64,000 nt of DNA, from NCBI GenBank assembly GCA_945874665.1, contig CAMCHJ010000003.1, positions 62,001-126,000 on the forward strand. The letters run 5' to 3'. The stretch is from Chitinophaga pinensis. Lineage in GTDB: Bacteria; Bacteroidota; Bacteroidia; UBA7662. The position numbers and the translations under genes were made by a program. Below the pieces are notes generated by a model, which did not search any database, was not told the DNA's origin, and saw nothing but the letters and a program-made list of their open reading frames with translations. This document shows positions 34,941-44,011 of the stretch, one piece after another (the first letter of the stretch is position 1; each line of letters begins with the position of its first letter).

Positions 34941-35975
34941 ATGATTCAAATCGACCAAGCCAGCATCGATAAACTTATCTACCACCGCCTTTTTGAGGAG
35001 GAGGGTGGCGAGCCCGACCTAAACGAAGTGCCCTATTTCCGAGAAAATGTGGAAGAAGAGGAAGTCCTGAAGCGTATTTTCTTGAAACCCTTTACACAAA
35101 CTGCCGCTACTTTTGAGTTTACGCATGAAGTAGAGCTGCATTTAAATCCGCTGTATAGTCTGGCCAAAAACATCGAGCAAGAACGTGATTTTACCGAAAG
35201 CTCGCAGCTCATTTGCAAACATTTACATCAGGTATCTCGGCATCCAGCCATTCCCGGTGGCGATTTATTTGTAATCAGCTTTCAAAACGTGCAAATGGGC
35301 AATGCTGTTTACAACGCTTTGGGGATTTACAAGATTGAAAATAAAGACTTCTTCCTTGAAACGGCAGAAGTCATTACTGGCACCCCTGGACTCCGGATCA
35401 AGCAAGGCATCGGTGGCAAACGTTTTGATAAGGCTTGTTTGGTGCTTTTTACAGAGGAAGAGGCTTATACGTTGTTGATGATGGAAAAGGCGGGGAGCGA
35501 AACTGATTATTGGCAGCGGGCATTTATTGGGTTAAAATCAAAGCAAGACAATGTAAACCACACCAATAGCTTTTTAACTCTAACTAAAAATTTTGTAATC
35601 CAGCAATATCCTGAGGAATTTGAAGTAAACAGGGCCGATCAAATTGATTTACTCAACCGGTCCGTCGATTTTTTCAAAAAACATGAGCAATTCGATAAGC
35701 AGGAGTTCGAAAGCGAGGTATTGCAAGATGCCGAGGTCATTAAAAGTTTCCATGCTTACAACAAACAAATCCAGCAGGAAGGCCAATGGGATTTAGCAGA
35801 TCAGTTTGAGATTTCAGCGGTGGCCGTTAAGAAACAGCAGCGCATCTTTAAGAGCGTATTGAAGCTCGACAAGAATTTCCACATCTACATCCATGGCAAC
35901 CGGGAGCTCATTGAACAGGGCACCGATCCTGACGGCAGGAAGTTTTACAAAATTTATTACAACAACGAGGCTTAA
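34941..35975 (+). CDS. Nucleoid-associated protein, NA37/YejK family
   Basis: 344 aa, related to E. coli YejK (NdpA), an abundant nucleoid-associated protein of unclear function. The N-terminal part holds the characteristic NPLYSLAKNIE segment, and the middle has GTPGLRIKQGIGGKRFDKACLV and the C-terminal FHIYIHGNRELIEQG strand. No membrane segment. Directly follows the pseudouridine synthase (2 bp), so probably one transcript. Its TAA and the stop of the convergent DCC gene share the TTAA palindrome at 35972-35975. Confidence 0.85.
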   Translation: MIQIDQASIDKLIYHRLFEEEGGEPDLNEVPYFRENVEEEEVLKRIFLKPFTQTAATFEFTHEVELHLNPLYSLAKNIEQERDFTESSQLICKHLHQVSRHPAIPGGDLFVISFQNVQMGNAVYNALGIYKIENKDFFLETAEVITGTPGLRIKQGIGGKRFDKACLVLFTEEEAYTLLMMEKAGSETDYWQRAFIGLKSKQDNVNHTNSFLTLTKNFVIQQYPEEFEVNRADQIDLLNRSVDFFKKHEQFDKQEFESEVLQDAEVIKSFHAYNKQIQQEGQWDLADQFEISAVAVKKQQRIFKSVLKLDKNFHIYIHGNRELIEQGTDPDGRKFYKIYYNNEA

Positions 35976-36361
35976 GCTAGGAAGCGACTTTGGCTATTTG
36001 CGCTTGGCAAAGGACAATTCTCAAATTTGCCAAATACCCGGTAGCGGTTGCGTGCAATTAGTTTATAGGCCCAATCACGGATAAAGGCTGGTATTACAAT
36101 CCAAACGGCATGCAACCGCCAAAAGCCGCCAAGTAAGCCAAGCATTTTGATAACAGCTGTAGACTGCTCGTATAGCTTATCCTCGTGCCACAGCAGCACT
36201 GAATCGCCTTCAACTGATAAGTAATTTCTTTTTAGACCCTGTGCAAAAGCACTGTCTAAGGTGGCAAAACGAAAAAGCCGTTTGTGATCATGGCGGAGCA
36301 AAAACTGCACTGACCAATGACACAAACGGCAATGTCCGTCGAAAATGATTACGGGGTTCAT
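35972..36361 (-). CDS. DCC-family thiol-disulfide oxidoreductase-like protein (DUF393)
   Basis: 129 aa. The family motif DGHCRLCH (Asp8 to Cys14) gives the CxxC pair Cys11/Cys14 within a thioredoxin-like fold. TLDSAFAQGL and the C-terminal membrane-associated-looking segment are typical of DUF393. Function is unproven; redox activity is the usual inference. The ATG (complement of 36359-36361) overlaps the DUF349 stop (ATGA), indicating coupled translation; the stop overlaps the NA37 stop by 4 bp. Confidence 0.87.
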   Translation of the reverse strand: MNPVIIFDGHCRLCHWSVQFLLRHDHKRLFRFATLDSAFAQGLKRNYLSVEGDSVLLWHEDKLYEQSTAVIKMLGLLGGFWRLHAVWIVIPAFIRDWAYKLIARNRYRVFGKFENCPLPSANSQSRFLA

Positions 36362-38475
36362 GCGTCGCGCAGTAGCAGCAGCTTTTCCTTTAACTGTGCC
36401 ATTTCACTACGCGCGCGCTCAATTTTTTGTTCTATTTCCTTACGCAGCATGTCTGCGTTTTTTGATTTTGCGAAGAATTCCATGTTGTTTTGCCACAGCA
36501 AAATGTCGTTGGTAAGGTGACTGATGCGGGTTTGGATTTGGAATTGCTCCTTACGCAAGCCGCGGTCACCGTCTTTACCAGACTTAATGGTCTCTAGTTT
36601 TTGTTGGAAATTAAGCTTGGTTTTTTCCTGCACCGAGATCTTTAACTCGTCGAAATGCTTGTTTAAGGCATTCCGGTATCTATCATTAATATCCTTTTTG
36701 TCTTTCAACGGTATAAAGCCAATCTCCAGCCACTCGCGCTGAAAGTCTTTGAGCGCATCCAAGTCGGTTTTCTGATTACCTGAACCTACAAAAGCTTCAA
36801 TTTTTTCAATCAAGGCAATTTTAAGCTTCAAGTTTTCCTCATGACGGGCATCTTGACCGCCAAAATGCTGGTTTTTGCGTTCAAAAAACAGATCGCAAGC
36901 CTTGCGGAATCGCTGCCAAACTTTGTCGCTCGCCTTGCGGTTTACGGCACCAATCTTTTTCCATTCTTTTTGCAAACGGATGATGGTTTCGGTAGTCGCT
37001 TTCCAATCCTCACTTTCCATAAATGACTCTGCCTGTACGCAAAGGGCCTCTTTAGCCTGCAGGTTTTCGATTTGCTCTTGGCGAATTGTGCGGTAGAACA
37101 AGTTTTTAGCCGTGAAGAAAAGATCACAAGCCTGCTTAAATCGTCTCCAAACCACCGAATTGGTAGCTTTTGGTGCAAATCCAATGGTCTTCCATTCGGC
37201 TTGCAAAGCTTCTACTTGCTCGCTCAACTTCTGCCAACCTTGGTGCTCCTTGGCTGGGGTTTCAAGAAGGGCTTCTACTTTTTCGCAAAGGGCTGTTTTT
37301 TTGATGAAATTGCTTTCACGCTCAGTATCTAAGGTTTGGAAATAATTTTTGCGCTTGTCGTATACTTTATCGGAAGCAGCCTTGAAGCGCTCCCAAATAG
37401 AATCCTTTTGTTCACGCGGCACTGGGCCAATCTGTTTCCAATGCTCATGTAATAAATTGAGGGTTTCGATAGCTTTTTTGATGGAGGACTCCAACAAGAG
37501 TTCTTCTGCCTTTTCGCATAGTTCTACTTTGCCTACTAAGTTTTTAGACAAATCGAGTTCCTTCAACTCACGATTGATTCGCAGGTTGTCATAAAACTTA
37601 TCGATGAGGAAATGGTATTTCTGCCATTGCTCGTTTCGGTGGGCTGGAGGTACAGCGCCAGTTTCTTTCCATAACTGCTGGATGCTGCGGAGCTTATCTA
37701 TATCTGTGATGCCCTTGGTTTCTTCGTCTTCAATGAGCTGGTGCAATTGCTCCAACATGGCCTCCTTGGCGCGGAAATTGGTAAGTAGCGCCTGCTCCCG
37801 GCTTTCTTTTTCTTTGGTGCGACGGTGGCCGTATTTGGATAAAGTTTCTAAAAACAGCAAGTGCAAAGGATTAGGCGTCGGCGCAAAATCCTCTTCTTTA
37901 TTATCTTCCGCCACAAAAGCAGCCAATTTATCGGCACGCTCATGCTCAAAGTGATGTTCAATCATGCCCCGGAGTACATTCATCTTGGTGCGAATGTTGG
38001 CGAGATTTTCTTCTTTGGAGGTTTCAACGAATAAGCTAATGAGCTGCTCTAAGGTTAAGTTGGCAAAAGCCTCCTCGTCGTGCTGCTCTTCTTCATGTTC
38101 CTCCTCAATTTCTTCGCTATCGTCTTCTACCGTCATCATTACCGCAGCTATTTCTGAAACTGACACAGGTGTTTCTGCTACAGAAATAGGCATTACTTCG
38201 GCAATAACAGCGATTTCTACCGTTTCAGACGTTGCTTCCTGCACTTTAGCCTTGGTTTTGGCTGCTGCTGGTTTAACGTCCTTGGCCACTGCTGCTTCTT
38301 TTTTTGGAGAGCGCTTTTTGGCCGGTTTTTCTGCTGCTACGGGCGTTTCTGCTGTAGATTGAATTTCCTCTTGCTCAGCTTTGTTAGCTTCTTGAGAGTC
38401 TTCGTAAGTATTTGCAGCTTTTTTGTCTGCTTCAAATCCTTCGGATGTGTTTTCTTTGTGCTCTGAATGGGTCAT
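36358..38475 (-). CDS. DUF349 repeat protein
   Basis: 705 aa. Residues 1 to about 150 are low-complexity, rich in Glu, Ala, Lys and Val, and probably disordered. From about 200 to the end there are at least five tandem DUF349 three-helix repeats, recognisable by the recurrent pattern W-K-x-I/T-G-x-(V/A)-P/x-...-WxRF-x-A-x-D/C-x-x-(Y/F) (for example LWKETGAVP, HWKQIGPVP, EWKTIGFAP, EWKKIGAVN, EWLEIGFIP). The C-terminus is a coiled coil. No signal peptide. Biochemical role unknown. Followed by the DCC gene with an ATGA overlap. The Ser-rich open frames on the opposite strand are shadows of the biased N-terminus. Confidence 0.88.
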   Translation of the reverse strand: MTHSEHKENTSEGFEADKKAANTYEDSQEANKAEQEEIQSTAETPVAAEKPAKKRSPKKEAAVAKDVKPAAAKTKAKVQEATSETVEIAVIAEVMPISVAETPVSVSEIAAVMMTVEDDSEEIEEEHEEEQHDEEAFANLTLEQLISLFVETSKEENLANIRTKMNVLRGMIEHHFEHERADKLAAFVAEDNKEEDFAPTPNPLHLLFLETLSKYGHRRTKEKESREQALLTNFRAKEAMLEQLHQLIEDEETKGITDIDKLRSIQQLWKETGAVPPAHRNEQWQKYHFLIDKFYDNLRINRELKELDLSKNLVGKVELCEKAEELLLESSIKKAIETLNLLHEHWKQIGPVPREQKDSIWERFKAASDKVYDKRKNYFQTLDTERESNFIKKTALCEKVEALLETPAKEHQGWQKLSEQVEALQAEWKTIGFAPKATNSVVWRRFKQACDLFFTAKNLFYRTIRQEQIENLQAKEALCVQAESFMESEDWKATTETIIRLQKEWKKIGAVNRKASDKVWQRFRKACDLFFERKNQHFGGQDARHEENLKLKIALIEKIEAFVGSGNQKTDLDALKDFQREWLEIGFIPLKDKKDINDRYRNALNKHFDELKISVQEKTKLNFQQKLETIKSGKDGDRGLRKEQFQIQTRISHLTNDILLWQNNMEFFAKSKNADMLRKEIEQKIERARSEMAQLKEKLLLLRDA

Positions 38476-38585
38476 CGATGTTCGCTTAATGGCGGTGTTT
38501 TGAAAAAACGCTGAAAATTACGACGATTCGAGCCAATCTCAAAGATAAACCCGCAAAACAAACGCTTTTAGAACGAATATAAGGT

Positions 38586-39461
38586 ATGCAGCCCACAGAT
38601 AACGCCCTTCAACTGATCGAATGCCCTCGCGATGCCATGCAAGGCATACAAGAATTCATACCTACTACTTTGAAGGTAGAATATCTTAATTTGTTGTTAG
38701 AAGTGGGTTTTGACGTGCTTGACTTCGGTAGTTTTGTTTCTTCTAAAGCCATACCGCAACTGCGTGATACGAAAGAGGTGCTCGATAAATTGGTGTTTAT
38801 GGGCAGTCAAACAAAATTATTGGCCATCGTAGCTAATTTAAGAGGGGCAGAGGACGCCACCCCCTTCGACCAAATTAAATACTTGGGTTTTCCTTTTTCG
38901 GTGAGTGAAACTTTCCAACAGCGCAATACCAATAGCAGCATTGCGGAGTCGTTTGAACAAGTAGAACGCATGCAGGAATTGTGCCTGCGCACAGGTAAAG
39001 AAATGGTGCTTTACCTCTCTATGGGCTTTGGAAATCCTTATGGAGAAGCGTATAGTCCTGAAATTGTGGCGCATTGGGTAGATAAATTGGCTGGCATTGG
39101 CGTTGGTATCATGTCGCTCAGCGATACGGTAGGCGTTAGTACTCCCACAAATATTAAAGCCTTATACAGCCACATCACGCCTTTGTATCCTGAAGTAACT
39201 TTTGGCGTTCATTTACATTCTCACCCATCTACGAGAGATGAGAAGATAGCGGCAGCCTATGAAAGTGGTTGCCGCAGGTTTGATGGGGCCTTGCTGGGTT
39301 TTGGCGGCTGTCCGATGGCCAACGACGATATGGTTGGCAATATGGCCACCGAAAACTTAATCGCCTACAGCCGCAAACGAAAAATCCCTGTGCATTTGAA
39401 TATTGATAAATTGCACGAAGCCCAATGGATGGCTACGGGTTTATTTAGTCGGTATCATTGA
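38586..39461 (+). CDS. Hydroxymethylglutaryl-CoA lyase
   Basis: Cleaves HMG-CoA to acetoacetate and acetyl-CoA in leucine breakdown. 291 aa TIM barrel of the DRE metallolyase group. N-terminal ECPRDAMQG (catalytic Arg15, metal Asp16), metal His pair in VHLHSH (209-213), and the signature GFGGCPMA with catalytic Cys242. In the human enzyme the N-terminal motif reads RDGLQNE; here it is RDAMQG, a common bacterial variant. Acetoacetate could be activated by ScoA/ScoB. Followed by a strong bidirectional terminator. Confidence 0.88.
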   Translation: MQPTDNALQLIECPRDAMQGIQEFIPTTLKVEYLNLLLEVGFDVLDFGSFVSSKAIPQLRDTKEVLDKLVFMGSQTKLLAIVANLRGAEDATPFDQIKYLGFPFSVSETFQQRNTNSSIAESFEQVERMQELCLRTGKEMVLYLSMGFGNPYGEAYSPEIVAHWVDKLAGIGVGIMSLSDTVGVSTPTNIKALYSHITPLYPEVTFGVHLHSHPSTRDEKIAAAYESGCRRFDGALLGFGGCPMANDDMVGNMATENLIAYSRKRKIPVHLNIDKLHEAQWMATGLFSRYH

Positions 39462-39472
39462 GTTGTTTAAGC

Positions 39473-39507
39473 AAAAGCGGCTATTCGAGGTCGAAATAGC
39501 CGCTTTT
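39473..39507. terminator. Bidirectional intrinsic terminator
   Basis: AAAAGCGGCTATT at 39473-39485 pairs with AATAGCCGCTTTT at 39495-39507, a 13-bp stem with A and T tracts at its base, between the convergent HMG-CoA lyase and alcohol dehydrogenase genes. Functions on both strands. Confidence 0.88.
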
Positions 39508-39538
39508 ACTTATTCTTTTACCAAAATAGGACAGCTGA

Positions 39539-40684
39539 CTATGCCATCAGTTTTAAAATGGCTTCATAATCGGCTTTTTGCATATCAAAGTAGCTTCCGC
39601 GTACTTTATTATCCACCAGCGTTTGTACAATAAGCGCGTGTTGGTCCGTGCCAATTCCCCATTCTACAAGGCGCTTTGGTGTGCCAATGGCACCATAGAA
39701 TGCTTCTAGCGCATCTATAAAATCTTTGCCGTTCATGCCTGGACCTAAAGTTCGTTCAGCCATAAAATCCATCTTGGCCTCGATTTGTCCGTAAAAATGC
39801 TTCATCCAGGCAGGGTAGATGATGGAAAGTCCTGCGCCATGCGGAATATCAAAAAGCACACTCAAAACATGTTCATACGCATGCACACCGAAATCGCCAT
39901 TGCGCTTGCCTGCGTTTAAGGTTCCGTTTAGCGCTACCGTGCTGAGCCATAGCAAATTTGCCCGCGCTTCGTAGTTATTGGGATTGGCAATGGCGGTGGG
40001 ACCGTATTGCAAGGCCAATTTGATGATATCACTGGCCAAATGATCCGATAAAGGAGACGCATCTATGCCAAAAAACAATTCAAAGGTATGGGCCATCAAA
40101 TCAGCAATGCCGTAAGCGGTGTAGCCAGCAGGTACGCTAAAGGTATAAACAGGGTCTAGGTAGCTGATGTATGGATACAGTAGCTCATTTCCCCAGCCGC
40201 GCTTGTGCTTATTCACTGTGTCTTGCAACACTGTAAAACGGTTCATTTCGGTGCCAGTAGCTGCCAAGGTAAGTACCGCTAAAAGCGGCAGGGCTGCCGT
40301 AGGTTTAATGCCCTTGCCGCTGTAAAACTCCCAAACCGAGTGCTCACTGTAAAAACCGGCACAAACCGCTTTGGCCGTATCAATCACCGAGCCACCACCC
40401 ACGGCAATGATCATTTGCGCGCCAAATTGCTTGGCCTGAGCAACTGCAGCATCGGCATCTTGGTATTCTGGGTTCGATTTGATGCCTTCAAAAATCTCAA
40501 AAGCAATGTTAGCGGTCTTTAAGTGCTTGGTGACTTGCTCCAAAATGCCGTTCTTCTTTACCGAGCCTTTGCCAATAATGATAAAGGCCTTTTGCCCAAT
40601 TTGGGCTGCATCTGTGCCAATTGAATTGGTGCAATCTCTGCCAAATTGGATCCTCGTGGGATTATATGCTGAAAAATTTTCCAT
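39539..40684 (-). CDS. Iron-containing alcohol dehydrogenase, YqhD/butanol dehydrogenase type
   Basis: 381 aa. NAD(P)-binding part with VGGGSVIDTAKA around residues 94-105, then the metal domain: ligands expected at Asp and His of IADLMAHTFE (about 195-204), plus His of YEH and of PHGAGLS. ALPLLAVLTLAATGTEMN is diagnostic of the YqhD/BdhA branch, which is NADPH-dependent and reduces a broad range of aldehydes. Likely role is aldehyde detoxification or butanol-type redox balance; substrate unknown. Divergent from the YhhQ gene with 58 bp between starts. Confidence 0.9.
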   Translation of the reverse strand: MENFSAYNPTRIQFGRDCTNSIGTDAAQIGQKAFIIIGKGSVKKNGILEQVTKHLKTANIAFEIFEGIKSNPEYQDADAAVAQAKQFGAQMIIAVGGGSVIDTAKAVCAGFYSEHSVWEFYSGKGIKPTAALPLLAVLTLAATGTEMNRFTVLQDTVNKHKRGWGNELLYPYISYLDPVYTFSVPAGYTAYGIADLMAHTFELFFGIDASPLSDHLASDIIKLALQYGPTAIANPNNYEARANLLWLSTVALNGTLNAGKRNGDFGVHAYEHVLSVLFDIPHGAGLSIIYPAWMKHFYGQIEAKMDFMAERTLGPGMNGKDFIDALEAFYGAIGTPKRLVEWGIGTDQHALIVQTLVDNKVRGSYFDMQKADYEAILKLMA

Positions 40685-40742
40685 GAAATTTTGGTGGTCT
40701 TTTTTGTTTGCTCACTTTTACATTCAAAGAACGGATTTTTAT

Positions 40743-41546
40743 ATGAGCCTAATTCAAAATATGCAACATTGGCACCCCCGAAAGGTTTATCTTTTTTTGT
40801 TTTTGGGAGGCTTTTTCATTGCCAATGCGCTACTGGCAGAATTTATTGGAGTTAAGATTTTCTCTTTGGAGAAAAGTCTAGGTATAGAAGTGTTCAAAAT
40901 CAACATTTTTGGCCTTGAAGACCTTGGTTTTAACCTGACCGCTGGCGTATTGCTTTGGCCCGTGGTTTTTATCATGACCGACATCATCAACGAGTATTTT
41001 GGCATGAAGGGGGTGCGCAGCTTCTCTTTTTTCACAGCTGGGTTAATCGTTTATGCCTTTATCATGGTTTATTTGGCCATTCAGCTCACACCAGCCGATT
41101 TTTGGCCAGGCTCACAAAGCGAAAAAGGAGTGGTAGACCTGCAGCAAGCCTTTCAGGCCATTTTTGGACAAGGTCTTTGGATCATTGTTGGTTCGTTAAC
41201 CGCTTTTTTGATTGGTCAATTGGTAGATGTATTTGTATTTCACAAAGTAAAAATGATTACCGGAGAGCGCTACATTTGGGCTAGAGCCACTGGATCTACT
41301 TTGGTTTCGCAGTTTATCGACAGTTTTGTGGTCCTTTTTATTGCTTTTTACATTGGTGCAGACTGGTCGTTAAAGCTGGTACTGGGCATTGGCATCGTTA
41401 ATTATATGTACAAATTTACCGTGGCTTTAGTACTTACGCCCCTCATTTATGCTGCCCATAACCTTATTGATCGGTACCTTGGTCAAGAACTTTCTGAAAA
41501 AATGCGCACCGAAGCCCTTGCCGATAAGGCGCTCGCTACGGTTTAA
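40743..41546 (+). CDS. Queuosine precursor transporter, YhhQ family
   Basis: 267 aa, six predicted membrane helices. The family motif TDIINEYFGMKGVRSFSF is at about residue 78, and the polar stretch INEYF lies between helices. YhhQ members import 7-cyano-7-deazaguanine (preQ0) or preQ1 for tRNA queuosine modification. The open frame extends to 40479 inside the opposite-strand dehydrogenase; I start at ATG 40743 because residues before it are shadow sequence and the first helix (VYLFLFLGGFFI) begins just after. Followed 33 bp later by the DUF6580 gene. Confidence 0.88.
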   Translation: MSLIQNMQHWHPRKVYLFLFLGGFFIANALLAEFIGVKIFSLEKSLGIEVFKINIFGLEDLGFNLTAGVLLWPVVFIMTDIINEYFGMKGVRSFSFFTAGLIVYAFIMVYLAIQLTPADFWPGSQSEKGVVDLQQAFQAIFGQGLWIIVGSLTAFLIGQLVDVFVFHKVKMITGERYIWARATGSTLVSQFIDSFVVLFIAFYIGADWSLKLVLGIGIVNYMYKFTVALVLTPLIYAAHNLIDRYLGQELSEKMRTEALADKALATV

Positions 41547-41551
41547 TTCCT

Positions 41552-41559
41552 TATTTTTG
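41552..41559 (+). promoter_or_regulatory. Candidate -7 box for DUF6580 gene
   Basis: TATTTTTG, perfect TAnnTTTG, 20 nt before the ATG at 41580. No clear -33 TTG. Confidence 0.4.
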
Positions 41560-41579
41560 GCCACACCTTAGATACGTTT

Positions 41580-42125
41580 ATGAAAATCAACAAAAACATA
41601 CTCATCACGGCTTTGATTTTGGTAGCCGCCGTAACACGTTTGTTGCCTCATCCAGTTAATTTTGGACCGATGGCTGCCATCGCCTTGTTTGCCGGAGCTC
41701 AATTAGGGAATCGCAAATGGGCCATGCTAACCATTTTATTGGCAGCCATGTTTAGCGATTTACTGGTGAACGCCATTATTTACAATCACTTTAGCCTGAG
41801 CTATTTTGTGAGCGCAGGCACTTTGAGCATTTATGCTTGTTATTTGCTTTTTGGACTGTTTGGAGGAAGTATAAAAACTGCAACCATCCCAAGTGTGGGT
41901 GGCAAGGCCATTTTAAGTTCCCTCATTTTCTTTTTGGTAACCAACTTTATGGTGTGGATGGGAAGCGGCATGTATACACCCGATATGGCTGGCTTACTAA
42001 CATCCTACGTGGCGGCTTTACCTTTCTTGCAAAATGCGCTTGCTGGCGATTTGATGTACAGCGCAGCACTGTTTGGTGCCTATGCCTTGGTTGTAAAAGC
42101 AGAACCAGCTTGGTTGAAGGCTTAG
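41580..42125 (+). CDS. DUF6580-like integral membrane protein
   Basis: 181 aa, five to six hydrophobic helices separated by very short loops. Starts with a helix containing RLLPHPVNFGPMAAIALFAGA, which I associate with DUF6580, and has a conserved-looking MFSDLLVNAIIYNHF segment. The compact six-helix layout is reminiscent of ECF-type vitamin substrate-binding components, but no ECF ATPase or T component is adjacent, so this is speculative. Located right after the YhhQ transporter, both being small membrane proteins. Confidence 0.65.
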   Translation: MKINKNILITALILVAAVTRLLPHPVNFGPMAAIALFAGAQLGNRKWAMLTILLAAMFSDLLVNAIIYNHFSLSYFVSAGTLSIYACYLLFGLFGGSIKTATIPSVGGKAILSSLIFFLVTNFMVWMGSGMYTPDMAGLLTSYVAALPFLQNALAGDLMYSAALFGAYALVVKAEPAWLKA

Positions 42126-42143
42126 ACAAAATATAACGCATAA

Positions 42144-42177
42144 AAAAGCCCCTCTATCGCTTGGTAGAGGGGCTTTT
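42144..42177. terminator. Bidirectional intrinsic terminator
   Basis: AAAAGCCCCTCTA (42144-42156) and TAGAGGGGCTTTT (42165-42177) form a perfect 13-bp stem with an 8-nt loop and A/T tracts on both sides, between convergent DUF6580 and icd. Confidence 0.92.
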
Positions 42178-42189
42178 CTTTTGGGTAGC

Positions 42190-43416
42190 TTAGCTCAACT
42201 TGGCAATCAAATGGCTGTTCAACTTCTCTAAAAACTCTTCTGTATTGAGATAGTGTTCGCCATGATTTACCTTGTTACCATGGATACAAACAGCCAAATC
42301 TTTGGTCATGAAGCCCGCTTCTACGGTCTCCACGCAAACAGCTTCTAGCTTGTGACAGAAATCTATAAGCGCTTGGTTGCCATCTAATTTGCCACGAAAT
42401 TCTAAACCTCTAGTCCAAGCAAAAATACTCGCTATAGGATTCGTTGAAGTAGCCTTTCCTTGTTGGTGATTGCGGTAGTGACGGGTTACAGTGCCGTGTG
42501 CTGCTTCGGCTTCCATAGTTTTGCCATCAGGCGTAATCAATACGGAAGTCATGAGGCCTAAAGACCCGAAACCTTGCGCCACGGTGTCTGACTGCACGTC
42601 GCCATCATAGTTTTTGCATGCCCATACAAAGTTGCCATTCCATTTAAGGGCAGAAGCTACCATGTCGTCAATCAAACGGTGCTCGTATACAATGCCTTCA
42701 GTTTCAAAAGCGGCTTTATAATCTGCTTGATAGATTTCTTCAAAGATGTCTTTAAAGCGGCCATCGTATTTTTTAAGGATGGTGTTTTTGGTTGATAAAT
42801 AAAGTGGCCATTTTTTGCTCAGCGCTTGGTTGAAACAAGCATGCGCAAAGCCGCGAATCGATTCATCGGTGTTGTACATGGCTAAGGCTACCCCATCACC
42901 CTTAAAGTTGAATACCTCAAATTCTTGAACAGTACCGTCTTCGCCTTCAAATTTAACGGTGAGTTTGCCCTTGCCCTTGGTAACAAAGTCGGTGGCCCGG
43001 TACTGATCACCAAAAGCATGGCGGCCAATACAAATAGGTGCGGTCCAATTAGGTACCAAGCGAGGGACGTTCTGCATCACAATCGGCTCGCGAAATACAG
43101 TGCCGTCTAAGATGTTGCGGATGGTGCCGTTGGGCGACTTCCACATTTGTTTGAGACTAAACTCTTTAACCCGATCTTCATCAGGGGTGATGGTGGCACA
43201 TTTGATGCCTACATTATACTTTTTGATGGCTTCAGCAGCATCAATGGTTACTTGGTCATTGGTTTGGTCACGGTATTCGATACCTAAATCGTAATACTTA
43301 ATATCGAGGTCCAAATAAGGTAAAATCAATTTGTCTTTGATGTATGCCCATATAATTCTGGTCATTTCATCGCCGTCTAGTTCGACGACAGGATTAGCAA
43401 CTTTAATCTTTTGCAT
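42190..43416 (-). CDS. icd: NADP-dependent isocitrate dehydrogenase, eukaryotic-type dimer
   Basis: Oxidative decarboxylation of isocitrate to 2-oxoglutarate in the TCA cycle. 408 aa, the length of the homodimeric type II enzyme (not the approximately 740-aa monomeric one). Substrate site block [27 protein letters not shown] and the C-terminal [12 protein letters not shown] region are all in place; N-terminal [10 protein letters not shown] supports the ATG at 43416. Monocistronic. Confidence 0.96.
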   Translation of the reverse strand: MQKIKVANPVVELDGDEMTRIIWAYIKDKLILPYLDLDIKYYDLGIEYRDQTNDQVTIDAAEAIKKYNVGIKCATITPDEDRVKEFSLKQMWKSPNGTIRNILDGTVFREPIVMQNVPRLVPNWTAPICIGRHAFGDQYRATDFVTKGKGKLTVKFEGEDGTVQEFEVFNFKGDGVALAMYNTDESIRGFAHACFNQALSKKWPLYLSTKNTILKKYDGRFKDIFEEIYQADYKAAFETEGIVYEHRLIDDMVASALKWNGNFVWACKNYDGDVQSDTVAQGFGSLGLMTSVLITPDGKTMEAEAAHGTVTRHYRNHQQGKATSTNPIASIFAWTRGLEFRGKLDGNQALIDFCHKLEAVCVETVEAGFMTKDLAVCIHGNKVNHGEHYLNTEEFLEKLNSHLIAKLS

Positions 43417-43520
43417 GGTGAATAAATTAGAAGGGCAATTTTAAGGATTTTTTAAGCCAATCACGAATGATTATAGCCATTTCAGTGCTGAAGGCCCTTT
43501 AATCAACAGTTGCTTTGCAC

Positions 43521-43970
43521 TTATTGCTCAAGTGAAGCCAGGCTAGCTAATTTTTTATTGCGTGCAAAGCGCAAAGATATGCGGTAACAGAGCAGGCCTA
43601 AAGGAATGATGATGAGCAACCAGCCTACTAAAGCAGCCAGGGCCCAATCTCCCAAAGCGTAAAACCATTCAAAATCAGCTGAAGTATTGGTGGTTCTGAA
43701 GGTTGTTGAAGGAAGCAGTTGTTTACCTATCAAACCAAATGGCACCATGAGGGCTAACTGAATAGGGTATAGGCCGTAAATCAGCAACATAACCAATGGG
43801 AGGTGCATACGAAAGAGCCAAACAACCAAAATACTCACTATACTCACCGGTCCGATAATTGGGAAGAGTCCTGCTGCTATGCCATAGCTTACCGAAATGG
43901 CCCAGCCATGGGGACTCAAATCTCCCACCAGCATTGCATGCATTTTCTCCTTTAAGCCGCTTAATTTCAC
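43521..43970 (-). CDS. DUF2062 membrane protein
   Basis: 149 aa, with three to four hydrophobic helices (about 22-45, 50-75, 105-130). The N-terminal SPHGWAISVSYGIAAGLFPIIGP matches the DUF2062 opening pattern with Gly-rich helix. The family is a small integral membrane protein of unknown function, sometimes fused to glycosyltransferases. Lies downstream of elbB (41 bp gap), likely in the same transcript. Confidence 0.75.
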   Translation of the reverse strand: MKLSGLKEKMHAMLVGDLSPHGWAISVSYGIAAGLFPIIGPVSIVSILVVWLFRMHLPLVMLLIYGLYPIQLALMVPFGLIGKQLLPSTTFRTTNTSADFEWFYALGDWALAALVGWLLIIIPLGLLCYRISLRFARNKKLASLASLEQ

Positions 43971-44011
43971 TACGTAAAGGTCTACTTTGAATGTGAAGTT
44001 GCCGTTAAGTT

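Noticed and set aside
37349-38362. Several Ser/Cys-rich open frames on the plus strand inside DUF349
   Set aside because: They are the complement of Glu/Lys-rich codons in DUF349 repeats and its acidic N-terminus; no start context or motif.
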